Part shown: piece by piece, positions 22,447-31,521 of the stretch | How the letters are laid out: every line of letters begins with the position of its first letter | Position numbering within the stretch: position 1 is the first letter of the stretch | Source: Enterobacter cloacae complex sp. ECNIH7 | Lineage (GTDB): Bacteria; Pseudomonadota; Gammaproteobacteria; Enterobacterales; Enterobacteriaceae | Length of the DNA stretch: 64,000 bases | Direction: 5' to 3' | NCBI RefSeq assembly: GCF_002208095.1 | Contig: NZ_CP017990.1 | Coordinates: 4,526,001-4,590,000 of the forward strand | Notes under the pieces: generated by a model | What the model saw: only the letters and a program-made list of their open reading frames with translations | What the model was told of the DNA's origin: nothing | The model's database searches: none | Made by a program: the position numbers and the translations under genes

Positions 22447-23337
22447 TTAACGCGCCACTTCCACCTTCGCCAGTTTTTCGTAGTAGCACGCAATCGCGCT
22501 GTGATCGGCCGTGCCCAGGCCATCGGCACGCAGCGCCTGCATCATCTCCATGACCGCCGCGGTCAGCGGCAGCTGTGCGCCCACGCCGTGTGACGTATCC
22601 AGCGCGTTCGCCAGATCTTTGATATGCAGGTCGATGCGGAAACCGGGTTTGAAATTACGATCCATGACCATCGGCGCTTTGGCATCCAGCACGGTACTGC
22701 CCGCCAGACCACCGCGAATGGCCTGATAGACCAGATCCGGGTTGACGCCCGCTTTGGTTGCCAGCGTCAGCGCTTCGGACATGGCGGCAATGTTCAGCGC
22801 CACAATCACCTGGTTTGCCAGCTTGGTCACATTACCCGCCCCGATGTCCCCGGTATGCACCACGGAGCCCGCCATGGCTTTCATCAGGTCGTAGTATCTA
22901 TCGAAAATGGCTTTATCGCCGCCGACCATCACCGACAGCGTGCCGTCGATCGCTTTCGGCTCACCGCCGCTGACCGGCGCATCCAGCATATCGACGCCCT
23001 TCGCTTTTAATGCCTCGCTGATTTCACGGCTCGCGAGCGGTGCGATAGAGCTCATATCGATCAGCACCAGGCCCGGCTTCGCACCGTCGATAATGCCGTT
23101 CTCACCCAGCGCAACTTCTTTAACATGCGGTGAGTTTGGCAGCATGGTGATGATGACATCGCACTGCTCGGCAATGGCCTTCGCGGTGGTGGCCGTTTCA
23201 GCGCCAGCCGCTATCACCTCTGCCACGGCCTGCGGATTGTGATCGGATACCACCAGCGAGTAACCCGCTTTGATGAGGTTCTTACTCATTGGTTTACCCA
23301 TAATGCCCAGGCCAATAAAACCCACTTTCAGCGTCAT
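22447..23337 (-). CDS. garR: Tartronate semialdehyde reductase GarR
   Basis: NAD(H)-dependent beta-hydroxyacid dehydrogenase reducing tartronate semialdehyde to D-glycerate in galactarate/glucarate use. 296 residues from 23337 (MTLKVGF), where GAGGAAA gives a good ribosome site; the ATG at 23352 is rejected. Rossmann motif GFIGLGIMGKPM (about 6-17), substrate loop DAPVSGGEPKA and catalytic lysine in GNVTKLANQ. 21 nt downstream of garL. Its glycerate product normally goes to GarK, which is absent here. Confidence 0.96.
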   Translation of the reverse strand: MTLKVGFIGLGIMGKPMSKNLIKAGYSLVVSDHNPQAVAEVIAAGAETATTAKAIAEQCDVIITMLPNSPHVKEVALGENGIIDGAKPGLVLIDMSSIAPLASREISEALKAKGVDMLDAPVSGGEPKAIDGTLSVMVGGDKAIFDRYYDLMKAMAGSVVHTGDIGAGNVTKLANQVIVALNIAAMSEALTLATKAGVNPDLVYQAIRGGLAGSTVLDAKAPMVMDRNFKPGFRIDLHIKDLANALDTSHGVGAQLPLTAAVMEMMQALRADGLGTADHSAIACYYEKLAKVEVAR

Positions 23338-23358
23338 AATCTGTTTCCTCAATGATGG

Positions 23359-24129
23359 TTATTTTTTAAAAGCGTCGGCTAATTTCTGCGTGGCCGAGCG
23401 GAATACGCCGAGGTCGCTGCCGACGGCTACAAACGTGGCTCCCCACTCCAGATAGCGGCGTGCATCAGCCTCAACCGGCGCCAGAATGCCGCACGGTTTG
23501 CCGTGAGCTTTAGCGCGGGCAAAGATGTGCTGGATCGCGCGCTGCACGTCAGGGTGGCCGGCGTTACCCAGATGACCAAAGGCGGCAGCCAGATCGCTTG
23601 GGCCGACGAAGATCCCGTCCACGCCGTTTGTGGCGGCAATCGCGTCGACGTTATCAACGCCCTGCTGGCTCTCGATCTGAACCAGAATGGTGATGTTGCT
23701 ATTAGACTGCGCGAAATAGTCCGGCACGGTGCCAAACATATTGGCGCGATGCGAAACGGAAACGCCGCGGATCCCTTCTGGCGGATAGCGCGTTGAGGCT
23801 ACGGCCAGGGCCGCTTGTTCTTCCGTCTCCACAAACGGGATCAGGAAGTTGTAGAAACCGATATCCAGCAGGCGCTTGATAATCACCGGCTCGTTGGTGG
23901 GCACGCGCACTACCGGGGCGCTGGGGCTGCCTTTCAGCGCCATCAGCTGCGGAATAAAGGTGCTGATATCGTTCGGCGCATGTTCGCCGTCCAGCACCAG
24001 CCAGTCAAAACCGGCCAGGCCCAGCACTTCGGTGCTGATAGGGTTTGCCAGCGCGGACCAGCAGCCAATCTGAATCTGGTGTGCCGCGAGGGCCGCTTTA
24101 AATTTATTCGGGAAGATATCGTTATTCAT
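23359..24129 (-). CDS. garL: 2-dehydro-3-deoxyglucarate aldolase GarL
   Basis: Class II (Mg-dependent) HpcH/HpaI-family aldolase splitting 5-keto-4-deoxy-D-glucarate to pyruvate and tartronate semialdehyde. 256 residues, same as E. coli. Visible motifs: [13 protein letters not shown] (about 42-54, catalytic His), VRVPTNEP, IQIESxxGVDN-type metal site ([11 protein letters not shown]) and GPSDLAA. First gene of the leftward gar unit. In E. coli garP precedes it; here the upstream neighbour is directly the divergent garD. Confidence 0.96.
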   Translation of the reverse strand: MNNDIFPNKFKAALAAHQIQIGCWSALANPISTEVLGLAGFDWLVLDGEHAPNDISTFIPQLMALKGSPSAPVVRVPTNEPVIIKRLLDIGFYNFLIPFVETEEQAALAVASTRYPPEGIRGVSVSHRANMFGTVPDYFAQSNSNITILVQIESQQGVDNVDAIAATNGVDGIFVGPSDLAAAFGHLGNAGHPDVQRAIQHIFARAKAHGKPCGILAPVEADARRYLEWGATFVAVGSDLGVFRSATQKLADAFKK

Positions 24130-24502
24130 CGTATTTACCTTTTTAATTCGCAGCCTATATCAGCATCATTTTATTTATTCAGACACCGCACCAGCATTAT
24201 ATTTATTATTCTGACGTATTTTGGCGTTATAAAATCGTCATTCAGTATAAGACGCAATCCACAACCGCACATTGTTTTAATGCTCAAGTATTGCGTTACA
24301 CTTCGATAAATTTTTTTGCATATGCACAAGGCGCTGGGCGCTAATGCACAGAATCAGGCATTACTGGTTCTGGAGCGATCGCGATCACATTTTCATATCC
24401 CCTATGCTGACATGCTTTATTTCTGAAAGCCGCGTATTTATTTCTACCATTTGAAAATTGGCTGAATTTATTATCAGACACTTTGCTGGAGAATATTGAA
24501 CA
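24130..24502. promoter_or_regulatory. garL/garD divergent promoter region
   Basis: 373 nt, AT-rich, no gene seen. It must hold both divergent promoters; in E. coli the sugar-diacid regulator CdaR activates these units. TTGCATATGCACAAGG at about 24316-24331 contains a short palindrome (TGCATATGCA). I cannot assign it to CdaR. Nothing of garP remains visible. Confidence 0.4.
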
Positions 24503-26074
24503 ATGGCCGACATTGAAATTCGACAGGCATCGCCGACGGCGTTTTATATAAAAGTCCACGACACCGATAATGTGGCGATTATTGTCAACGACAATGGCTT
24601 AAAAGCGGGCACCCGCTTCCCGGACGGGCTGGAACTGATTGAGCATATTCCGCAGGGACATAAAGTCGCCCTGGTGGATATCCCTGCTAACAGCGAAATC
24701 GTACGTTACGGTGAAGTCATCGGTTATGCCGTTCGCTCTATACCACAGGGGAGCTGGGTTGAGGAGTCGCTGGTGGCGCTGCCGGAAGCGCCGCCGCTAA
24801 ACACGCTTCCGCTGGCGACTCGCGTACCGGAACCGCTTCCTCCGCTGGAGGGCTATACCTTCGAAGGCTACCGCAACGCGGACGGCAGCGTCGGCACCAA
24901 GAATCTGCTCGGCATTACCACCAGCGTGCACTGCGTGGCGGGTGTGGTGGACTACGTGGTGAAAATCATCGAACGCGATCTGCTGCCGAAATACCCGAAC
25001 GTCGACGGCGTGGTTGGCCTGAACCACCTCTACGGCTGCGGCGTGGCGATTAACGCCCCCGCTGCCGTAGTGCCTATCCGTACCATCCACAATATCGCCC
25101 TGAACCCAAACTTTGGCGGCGAGGTGATGGTCATCGGTCTGGGGTGTGAAAAATTGCAGCCAGAGCGCCTGCTGCAGGGCACCGAAGATGTGAAAGCCAT
25201 TCCCGCAGACGAGGCCAGCATCGTGCGCCTGCAGGATGAACGCCACGTGGGTTTCCGCTCAATGGTCGACGATATCCTGCAGGTGGCTGAACGCCATCTG
25301 GACAAGCTCAACAAGCGCCAGCGCGAAACCTGCCCGGCGTCTGATTTGGTAGTGGGAACACAGTGCGGCGGCAGCGATGCCTTCTCCGGCGTGACGGCCA
25401 ACCCGGCGGTGGGCTATGCGTCCGATCTGCTTGTTCGCTGCGGCGCCACGGTGATGTTCTCCGAGGTGACCGAAGTGCGTGACGCCATCCATCTGCTCAC
25501 GCCACGCGCCGTTAATGAAGAGGTCGGCAAGCGCCTGCTCGAGGAAATGGCCTGGTACGATAGCTATCTCGATATGGGCAAAACCGACCGCAGCGCCAAT
25601 CCCTCACCGGGGAACAAAAAAGGCGGCCTGGCCAACGTAGTGGAAAAAGCCCTCGGGTCGATTGCCAAATCCGGCCAGAGCGCGATTGTGGAAGTGCTCT
25701 CTCCGGGCCAGCGCCCGACGAAACGCGGCCTGATCTACGCGGCAACGCCGGCCAGCGATTTCGTCTGCGGCACGCAGCAGGTGGCATCCGGCATTACGGT
25801 GCAGGTCTTTACCACCGGGCGCGGCACGCCGTACGGCCTGATGGCGGTACCGGTGATCAAGATGGCGACCCGCACCGAGCTGGCAAACCGCTGGTATGAC
25901 TTAATGGATATCAACGCGGGCACTATCGCCACCGGGGAAGAGAGCATTGAGGACGTGGGCTGGAAACTGTTCCACTTCATTCTGGATGTCGCCAGCGGGC
26001 GGAAGAAAACCTTCTCGGATCAATGGGGATTACATAATCAGCTGGCGGTGTTCAACCCGGCACCGGTGACGTGA
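24503..26074 (+). CDS. garD: Galactarate dehydratase GarD
   Basis: Iron-dependent dehydratase converting galactarate to 5-keto-4-deoxy-D-glucarate, first step of galactarate use. 523 residues, as in E. coli. An N-terminal SAF-like domain (about 10-95) is followed by the UxaA/GarD catalytic region, with [14 protein letters not shown] near 173 and [16 protein letters not shown] near 287. GGAG ribosome site 11 nt upstream. Divergent from garL. Paralogue of uxaA at the left of the window. Confidence 0.97.
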   Translation: MADIEIRQASPTAFYIKVHDTDNVAIIVNDNGLKAGTRFPDGLELIEHIPQGHKVALVDIPANSEIVRYGEVIGYAVRSIPQGSWVEESLVALPEAPPLNTLPLATRVPEPLPPLEGYTFEGYRNADGSVGTKNLLGITTSVHCVAGVVDYVVKIIERDLLPKYPNVDGVVGLNHLYGCGVAINAPAAVVPIRTIHNIALNPNFGGEVMVIGLGCEKLQPERLLQGTEDVKAIPADEASIVRLQDERHVGFRSMVDDILQVAERHLDKLNKRQRETCPASDLVVGTQCGGSDAFSGVTANPAVGYASDLLVRCGATVMFSEVTEVRDAIHLLTPRAVNEEVGKRLLEEMAWYDSYLDMGKTDRSANPSPGNKKGGLANVVEKALGSIAKSGQSAIVEVLSPGQRPTKRGLIYAATPASDFVCGTQQVASGITVQVFTTGRGTPYGLMAVPVIKMATRTELANRWYDLMDINAGTIATGEESIEDVGWKLFHFILDVASGRKKTFSDQWGLHNQLAVFNPAPVT

Positions 26075-26100
26075 TTCATATTCCCAACCGCACCGAACGG

Positions 26101-26130
26101 TCCTCTCTCCCTGTGAGAGAGGGAGCCCCA
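26101..26130. repeat. CCCTCTCCC/GGGAGAGGG palindromic repeat, copy 4 (degenerate)
   Basis: TCCTCTCTCCCTGTGAGAGA followed by GGGAGCCCCA, just after the garD stop codon. The palindrome core is kept; the G-rich tail is altered. Confidence 0.6.
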
Positions 26131-26468
26131 GTAATTTCTCAACCCGAAGCGATGAATGTTGCTTCAGGAAAATGAATCAATTGCAGCAACGCCCTGGTCC
26201 GGCTGTAAATCGCTGAGGCGTTTCCTGCAGGCCGGGGCGAGGCGCAGGGATGCGCCGAGAGGGCGGGCTTTACATGGACGTTGCCTCCGCCCGTACCCGA
26301 CAAGCCGGAAGGAATAAGCCGAGGGCACCGCGAAGCGGCGATTTACCGCCGGGAGCCCGGGTCGCCAGGGCGGCGGCGACTGAGCCGCCATGGCACGTTC
26401 ACAGGTCATGTCGTTACAGAGTAGCAAGGAACATAAAGTGAACGGAATGACCACCAGAGCCGTATATT
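26131..26468. other. GC-rich non-genic block between garD and agaR
   Basis: This stretch, most distinctly 26164-26455, is GC-rich and filled with short palindromic pieces (GGCGCAGGGATGCGCC at about 26240; GCGAAGCGGCGATTTACCGCC at 26331-26351). It lies between two copies of the GGGAGAGGG repeat. A 96-codon frame on the minus strand and a 63-codon frame on the plus strand exist, but both are rich in Arg/Pro/Ser, lack ribosome sites and resemble no family. It looks like an inserted repeat or element remnant rather than a gene. Origin unknown. Confidence 0.45.
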
Positions 26469-26504
26469 CCCCTCACCCCAGCCCTCTCCCTCAGGGAGAG
26501 GGGG
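26469..26504. repeat. CCCTCTCCC/GGGAGAGGG palindromic repeat, copy 5
   Basis: CCCCTCACCCCAGCCCTCTC followed by CCTCAGGGAGAGGGGG: C-rich tail plus palindrome, same orientation as copy 3, about 60 nt before the agaR stop codon. Confidence 0.75.
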
Positions 26505-26566
26505 TCGTCCGTGCTGGCATTATTTTAGGGGGAACCCTCAGCCCACAGGAAGAGGGGAAAGCCTCC

Positions 26567-27370
26567 TTAAACCAGCACCACCTCAATCCCGCTTTTTCGG
26601 AGCCCGTCCAGGCTCTCCGCCGGAATGCCTTCATCGACAATAATCATATCAATCCTTTGCGTATCAATGATTTTATGCAGACTTGAGCGGTTAAATTTGC
26701 TGGAGTCCGTGACAACGATAATACGCTCCGCAACCTCGCACATTTTGCGGTTCAGTCGTGCTTCGTCTTCGTTATGCGTACTTACGCCGCGGTCGAGATC
26801 GATGGCGTCAACGCCGAGGAACAGCAGGTCAAAATGGTAATTCTGTAGCGACTGTTCTGCCTGGTCACCGTAGAAGGATTGCGACTGACGGCGCAGGTGC
26901 CCGCCGGTCATCAGCAATTCCACCCCTTCCGCTTCCAGCAACGCATTCGCCACGTTCATCCCGTTGGTCATCGCAATCACGTCCGTGTGCTGGCGCAGCA
27001 TGCGGGCGATTTCATACGTCGTGGTGCCGGAGTCCAGAATAATACGGTGCCCGGGTTTAACCAGCGCGGCAGCGGCCTGCGCGATACTGCGCTTCACCGC
27101 CGTATTCAGCGAGCTTTTATCCTCCACGGAAGGCTCAGCGCCCGGTACATTGCCTTCGCAAATCAAAGCCCCGCCGTAGGCGCGAACGGCAATACCCTGC
27201 TTCTCCAGAAACGCCAGGTCGTTGCGGATCGTCACCGTCGATACGCCGTACAGATGAGACAGATCGTTAACCTGCACGCTTCCCTGCGCCCGCAACCGCT
27301 GAATGATCTGCTCTCGCCTTTCACTGGTGCCGGTGATGCGCTTTTCCGCGGATGAATCGGTGCTGCTCAT
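26567..27370 (-). CDS. agaR: N-acetylgalactosamine operon repressor AgaR
   Basis: DeoR-family repressor of the aga genes. 267 residues (269 in E. coli). The N-terminal winged helix is at about 18-70 ([39 protein letters not shown]), followed by a DeoR sugar-phosphate sensor domain with [15 protein letters not shown]. Divergent from agaZ. The shared 252-nt region holds several copies of the AgaR-like operator, so autoregulation is likely. Confidence 0.95.
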   Translation of the reverse strand: MSSTDSSAEKRITGTSERREQIIQRLRAQGSVQVNDLSHLYGVSTVTIRNDLAFLEKQGIAVRAYGGALICEGNVPGAEPSVEDKSSLNTAVKRSIAQAAAALVKPGHRIILDSGTTTYEIARMLRQHTDVIAMTNGMNVANALLEAEGVELLMTGGHLRRQSQSFYGDQAEQSLQNYHFDLLFLGVDAIDLDRGVSTHNEDEARLNRKMCEVAERIIVVTDSSKFNRSSLHKIIDTQRIDMIIVDEGIPAESLDGLRKSGIEVVLV

Positions 27371-27387
27371 ACGAGCTCCTTAATAAA

Positions 27388-27593
27388 TAGTCTTTCGTTT
27401 CATTTCGTTTTGCCTATTAAGGCCTTTCTTTTTCGGGAATGCAAGTCCCGCCTTACGTACAGACGCAAGCCAACACTGCGCTGAAACCTTTCATTATGTT
27501 TCTTTTGTGAAACAGATCGGAAAACTATTATCTTTCGTTTTATTTTTATATCACCATGATGCATGGATTAAATGAAACAAAACGAAAGACAAG
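27388..27593. promoter_or_regulatory. Cluster of AgaR-like operators, agaR/agaZ region
   Basis: Four sites fit the E. coli AgaR consensus (TTTCRTTTYRTTTYNYTT): 27388-27412 (TCTTTCGTTTCATTTCGTTT), 27483-27508 (CCTTTCATTATGTTTCTTTT), 27528-27552 (TCTTTCGTTTTATTTTTATA) and, reversed, 27571-27593 (AAACAAAACGAAAGACAAG). They cover both divergent promoters. The last site overlaps the most upstream possible agaZ ATG, which argues for a later agaZ start. Confidence 0.75.
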
Positions 27594-27622
27594 TGTCATT
27601 ACCATCCGAAATGGAGAGGAAA

Positions 27623-28918
27623 GTGAAACATCTGACAGAAATGGTGGAACAACATAAACGAGGGAATTCGAACGGGATCTATGCCGTCTGCTCCGCACAT
27701 CCGCTGGTACTTGAAGCTGCCATTCGTTACGCGCATTCGCATCAGACGCCGCTGCTGATCGAGGCGACCTCCAACCAGGTGGATCAATTTGGCGGCTATA
27801 CCGGCATGACGCCTGCGGATTTTCACGCGTTTGTCTGCCGGCTGGCCGAGTCGCTCGGTTTTCCGACGTCACAGCTGATCCTCGGCGGCGATCATCTGGG
27901 CCCTAACCGCTGGCAAAATCTCCCTGCGGAACAGGCGATGGCAAATGCCGACGATCTGATCAAAAGCTATGTTTCCGCCGGATTCAAAAAGATCCACCTG
28001 GACTGCAGCATGTCCTGCGAGGACGACCCGGTTCCCCTGACCGACGAGCTCGTCGCCGGACGCGCCGCACGCCTGGCGAAAATTGCCGAAGCGACCTGTC
28101 GCGAGCAGTTTGGTGAATCCGATCTGGTCTACGTTATCGGCACGGAAGTGCCGGTTCCCGGCGGCGCGCACGAGACGCTCACCGAACTTGCCGTCACCAC
28201 GCCGGATGCGGCCCGCGCCACGCTTGAAGCGCACCGCCACGCGTTCGAAAAGGAAGGCTTAAGCGACATCTGGCCGCGCATTATTGGCCTGGTGGTCCAG
28301 CCTGGCGTGGAGTTCGACCACGCGCACGTCTGCGACTATCAGCCGCAGAAAGCCGTGGCCCTGAGCAAAATGGTTGAAGCCTACGATACGCTGGTGTTTG
28401 AAGCGCATTCCACCGACTACCAGACGCCGCAGGCGCTGCGCCAGCTGGTTAACGATCACTTTGCGATTCTAAAAGTTGGCCCCGCCCTGACCTTCGCCCT
28501 GCGCGAGGCGCTGTTCTCGCTGGCCGCCATTGAAGAGGAGCTGCTGCCGGCAAAAGCCAGCTCCGGCCTGCGTCACGTGCTGGAAAACGTCATGCTCGAC
28601 CGCCCGGAATACTGGCAAAGCCATTACCACGGTGACGGCAACGCGCGTCGCCTGGCGCGCGGCTACAGCTACTCTGACCGCGTGCGCTACTACTGGCCGG
28701 ACAGCCAGATCGACGACGCCTTTGCACGGCTGGTGCGTAACCTGGCAGACGAGCCTGTTCCCCTGCCGCTGATCAGCCAGTACCTGCCGCTGCAGTACAG
28801 CAAAGTTCGCGAGGGCGCTCTCAAGTCAACGCCACGGGAACTCATCATCGACCACATTCAGGACATACTCCAGCAGTACCACGCCGCCTGCGAAGGCGTA
28901 ACGACTCAAGACGCATAA
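27623..28918 (+). CDS. kbaZ: Tagatose-1,6-bisphosphate aldolase subunit KbaZ/AgaZ
   Basis: Non-catalytic partner that stabilises and activates the class II aldolase KbaY, which cleaves tagatose-1,6-bisphosphate to DHAP and glyceraldehyde-3-phosphate. GatZ/KbaZ family. The start is set at GTG 27623 (VKHLTEMV): it aligns with the E. coli N-terminus and has GGAG 6 nt upstream. The ATG at 27572 lies in an operator. 431 residues, a few more than E. coli at the C-terminus. First gene of the rightward aga unit. Confidence 0.92.
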   Translation: MKHLTEMVEQHKRGNSNGIYAVCSAHPLVLEAAIRYAHSHQTPLLIEATSNQVDQFGGYTGMTPADFHAFVCRLAESLGFPTSQLILGGDHLGPNRWQNLPAEQAMANADDLIKSYVSAGFKKIHLDCSMSCEDDPVPLTDELVAGRAARLAKIAEATCREQFGESDLVYVIGTEVPVPGGAHETLTELAVTTPDAARATLEAHRHAFEKEGLSDIWPRIIGLVVQPGVEFDHAHVCDYQPQKAVALSKMVEAYDTLVFEAHSTDYQTPQALRQLVNDHFAILKVGPALTFALREALFSLAAIEEELLPAKASSGLRHVLENVMLDRPEYWQSHYHGDGNARRLARGYSYSDRVRYYWPDSQIDDAFARLVRNLADEPVPLPLISQYLPLQYSKVREGALKSTPRELIIDHIQDILQQYHAACEGVTTQDA

Positions 28919-28938
28919 TTAAAAAAGAGGAAAACGCT

Positions 28939-29412
28939 ATGCCAAACATTGTCTTATGCCGCATCGACGAACGCCTGATCCACGGTCAGGTGGGCGTGCA
29001 GTGGGTGGGGTTTGCGGGGGCAAACCTGGTGCTGGTCGCTAATGACGAGGTCGCTGAGGATCCGGTTCAACAGAACCTGATGGAAATGGTGCTCGCGGAA
29101 GGGATCGCCGTGCGCTTCTGGTCGCTGCAAAAGGTCATCGACAACATTCACCGCGCCGCTGACCGCCAGAAAATCCTGCTGGTCTGCAAATCACCTGCCG
29201 ATTTTCTGAAGCTGGTCGAGGGCGGCGTGCCCATCACCCGTATTAACGTCGGAAATATGCACTACGCCAGTGGCAAACAACAAATTGCCAAAACGGTCTC
29301 TGTCGACGCGAACGATATTGAAGCGTTCAACGGCCTGAAAGCGGCCGGTGTGGAATGCTTCGTTCAGGGCGTTCCAACAGAAACTGCTTTGGATCTCTTT
29401 AAACTGCTCTGA
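28939..29412 (+). CDS. agaV: N-acetylgalactosamine PTS EIIB component AgaV
   Basis: Mannose-family (4.A.6) phosphotransferase EIIB, cytosolic, passing phosphate from AgaF to GalNAc at the AgaW/AgaE channel. 157 residues. The phosphorylated histidine is expected at His15 in RIDERLIHGQV, the family signature. AAAGAGG ribosome site. 20 nt after kbaZ and 10 nt before agaW. It matches E. coli AgaV better than AgaB by recalled sequence. Confidence 0.95.
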   Translation: MPNIVLCRIDERLIHGQVGVQWVGFAGANLVLVANDEVAEDPVQQNLMEMVLAEGIAVRFWSLQKVIDNIHRAADRQKILLVCKSPADFLKLVEGGVPITRINVGNMHYASGKQQIAKTVSVDANDIEAFNGLKAAGVECFVQGVPTETALDLFKLL

Positions 29413-29422
29413 GGGATTCACA

Positions 29423-30202
29423 ATGGAAATCAGTCTGTTGCAGGCGCTGGGGTTGGGCATACTCGCCTTTATCGCCGGTCTGGATATGTTTAACGGGTTA
29501 ACGCACATGCACCGCCCTGTGGTACTCGGGCCGCTGGTCGGCCTGATTCTGGGCGATCTGCACACCGGCATTTTGACCGGCGGTACGTTAGAGCTGGTCT
29601 GGATGGGGCTGGCCCCGCTCGCCGGTGCCCAGCCGCCTAACGTCATTATCGGCACCATCGTGGGGACCGCGTTTGCCATCAGCACCGGCGTGAAGCCAGA
29701 AGTCGCGGTTGGCGTCGCCGTGCCGTTTGCCGTTGCGGTGCAGATGGGGATTACGTTCCTCTTCTCGGTGATGTCCGGCGTCATGTCGCGCTGCGATCGC
29801 ATGGCGGCCAATGCAGACACCAACGGAATTGAACGGGTTAACTATCTTGCGCTGCTGGCGCTCGGCATCTTCTATTTTCTGTGCGCGTTCCTGCCAATCT
29901 ACTTCGGTGCGGAACATGCGAAAACCGCCATTGACGTTCTGCCAGCGCGTCTGATTGACGGCCTCGGCGTCGCGGGCGGCATCATGCCAGCCATCGGCTT
30001 CGCCGTGCTGCTGAAAATCATGATGAAAAACGTCTACATCCCTTACTTCATTATTGGTTTTGTCGCCGCCGCCTGGCTCAAGCTTCCGGTGCTGGCGATT
30101 GCGGCGGCCGCGCTGGCGATGGCGCTGATCGACCTGATGCGTAAATCACCTGAACCGACGGCTCCCGCGGCCCAGAAAGAGGAATTCGAAGATGGCATCT
30201 AA
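29423..30202 (+). CDS. agaW: N-acetylgalactosamine PTS EIIC component AgaW
   Basis: Inner-membrane EIIC of the mannose-type PTS, forming the sugar channel with AgaE. 259 residues from the ATG at 29423; the longer frame from 29348 runs inside agaV and is rejected. Starts MEISLLQALGLGILAFIAGLD, with GPLVGLILGDLHTGILTGGTLELVWMGL as the family core. It is full length, unlike the truncated agaW of E. coli K-12 (known). Overlaps agaE by 11 nt. Confidence 0.95.
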   Translation: MEISLLQALGLGILAFIAGLDMFNGLTHMHRPVVLGPLVGLILGDLHTGILTGGTLELVWMGLAPLAGAQPPNVIIGTIVGTAFAISTGVKPEVAVGVAVPFAVAVQMGITFLFSVMSGVMSRCDRMAANADTNGIERVNYLALLALGIFYFLCAFLPIYFGAEHAKTAIDVLPARLIDGLGVAGGIMPAIGFAVLLKIMMKNVYIPYFIIGFVAAAWLKLPVLAIAAAALAMALIDLMRKSPEPTAPAAQKEEFEDGI

Positions 30203-31070
30203 CCACACCACCCTGCCGGGCGTGTCTGAAAGCGAAGAGACGCTGCTGACCGGCGTGAATGAAAACGTCTACGAAGACCAGAACATCGGTGCCGAGCTGA
30301 CGAAAAAGGATATCAACCGCGTGGCCTGGCGTTCCATGCTGCTGCAGGCCTCGTTTAACTACGAACGTATGCAGGCCTCCGGCTGGCTGTACGGGCTGCT
30401 GCCCGCGTTGAAAAAGATCCACACCAACAAGCGGGACCTGGCGCGGGCGATGAAAGGCCATATGGGCTTCTTTAACACCCACCCGTTCCTGGTGACCTTT
30501 GTTATCGGCATCATTCTGGCGATGGAGCGATCCAAGCAGGATGTGAACAGCATCCAGAGCACCAAAATTGCCGTCGGCGCGCCGCTTGGCGGTATTGGCG
30601 ATGCCATGTTCTGGCTGACCCTGCTGCCCATCTGCGGCGGTATTGGTGCCAGCCTGGCGCTGCAGGGTTCGATTCTGGGCGCGGTGGTCTTTATCGTGCT
30701 GTTTAACGTGGTACACCTCGGCCTGCGCTTTGGCCTGGCGCACTACGCTTACCGGATGGGCGTCGCGGCCATTCCGCTGATTAAAGCCAACACCAAAAAG
30801 GTCGGCCACGCGGCGTCTATCGTCGGGATGACGGTGATTGGCGCGCTGGTGGCAACCTACGTCCGCCTCAATACCACGCTCGAAATCAAGGCGGGTGATG
30901 CGGTCGTCAAACTGCAGGCCGACGTCATCGACAAGCTGATGCCCGCGTTCCTGCCGCTGGTCTACACCCTGACCATGTTCTGGCTGGTACGCCGCGGCTG
31001 GAGCCCGCTGCGGCTGATCGGTATCACCGTGCTGCTGGGCGTTGTCGGTAAATTCTGTCACTTCCTGTAA
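30192..31070 (+). CDS. agaE: N-acetylgalactosamine PTS EIID component AgaE
   Basis: EIID subunit of the mannose-type permease, a membrane partner of AgaW. 292 residues. EIID features: LTKKDINRVAWRSMLLQASFNYERMQ (about 36-61), FFNTHPFLVTFVIGI and GAPLGGIGDAMFW. C-terminal hydrophobic segments end the protein. Its start overlaps the end of agaW, so translation is probably coupled; agaF follows 16 nt later. Confidence 0.95.
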   Translation: MASNHTTLPGVSESEETLLTGVNENVYEDQNIGAELTKKDINRVAWRSMLLQASFNYERMQASGWLYGLLPALKKIHTNKRDLARAMKGHMGFFNTHPFLVTFVIGIILAMERSKQDVNSIQSTKIAVGAPLGGIGDAMFWLTLLPICGGIGASLALQGSILGAVVFIVLFNVVHLGLRFGLAHYAYRMGVAAIPLIKANTKKVGHAASIVGMTVIGALVATYVRLNTTLEIKAGDAVVKLQADVIDKLMPAFLPLVYTLTMFWLVRRGWSPLRLIGITVLLGVVGKFCHFL

Positions 31071-31086
31071 AAGTAAAGAGGTCGCG

Positions 31087-31521
31087 ATGTTAGGCATTAT
31101 TTTGACGGGTCACGGCGGTTTTGCCAGCGGACTTGAGCAGGCGATGAAGCAGATCCTGGGCGAACAGCCGCAGTTTATTGCCATCGATTTTCCGGAAACC
31201 TCCACCACCGCGCGGCTGACCGCTCAGCTTGAGCAGGCAGTGAGTGAACTCGATGCAGAGCACGATATTGTGTTTCTCACCGACCTGCTCGGCGGCACGC
31301 CGTTTCGCGTGGCATCGACGCTCGCCATGCAACGGCCGGGCAGTGAAGTCATCACCGGCACCAACCTGCAGTTGCTGCTGGAGATGGTGCTGGAGCGCGA
31401 CGGATTAAGCAGCGAGGCGTTTCGTCTGCAGGCGCTGGAGTGCGGGCACCGCGGCCTGACGAGCCTGGTCGACGAGCTGGGGCGCTGTCGCGAGGAAGCT
31501 CCGGCTGAGGAAGGGATATGA
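31087..31521 (+). CDS. agaF: PTS EIIA component AgaF
   Basis: Cytosolic mannose-type EIIA, phosphorylated by HPr-P and donating to AgaV. 144 residues. The active histidine is expected at His9 in LTGHGGFASGL, and FLTDLLGGTPF (about 62-72) is the other family signature. Start at 31087 with AAAGAGG upstream; the ATG at 31042 lies within agaE. Overlaps agaA by 4 nt. Confidence 0.95.
   Translation: MLGIILTGHGGFASGLEQAMKQILGEQPQFIAIDFPETSTTARLTAQLEQAVSELDAEHDIVFLTDLLGGTPFRVASTLAMQRPGSEVITGTNLQLLLEMVLERDGLSSEAFRLQALECGHRGLTSLVDELGRCREEAPAEEGI

Noticed and set aside
26164..26454. 96-codon minus-strand frame in the garD-agaR gap
   Set aside because: Low-plausibility composition, no ribosome site, lies in a palindrome-rich block; recorded as a non-genic block instead.
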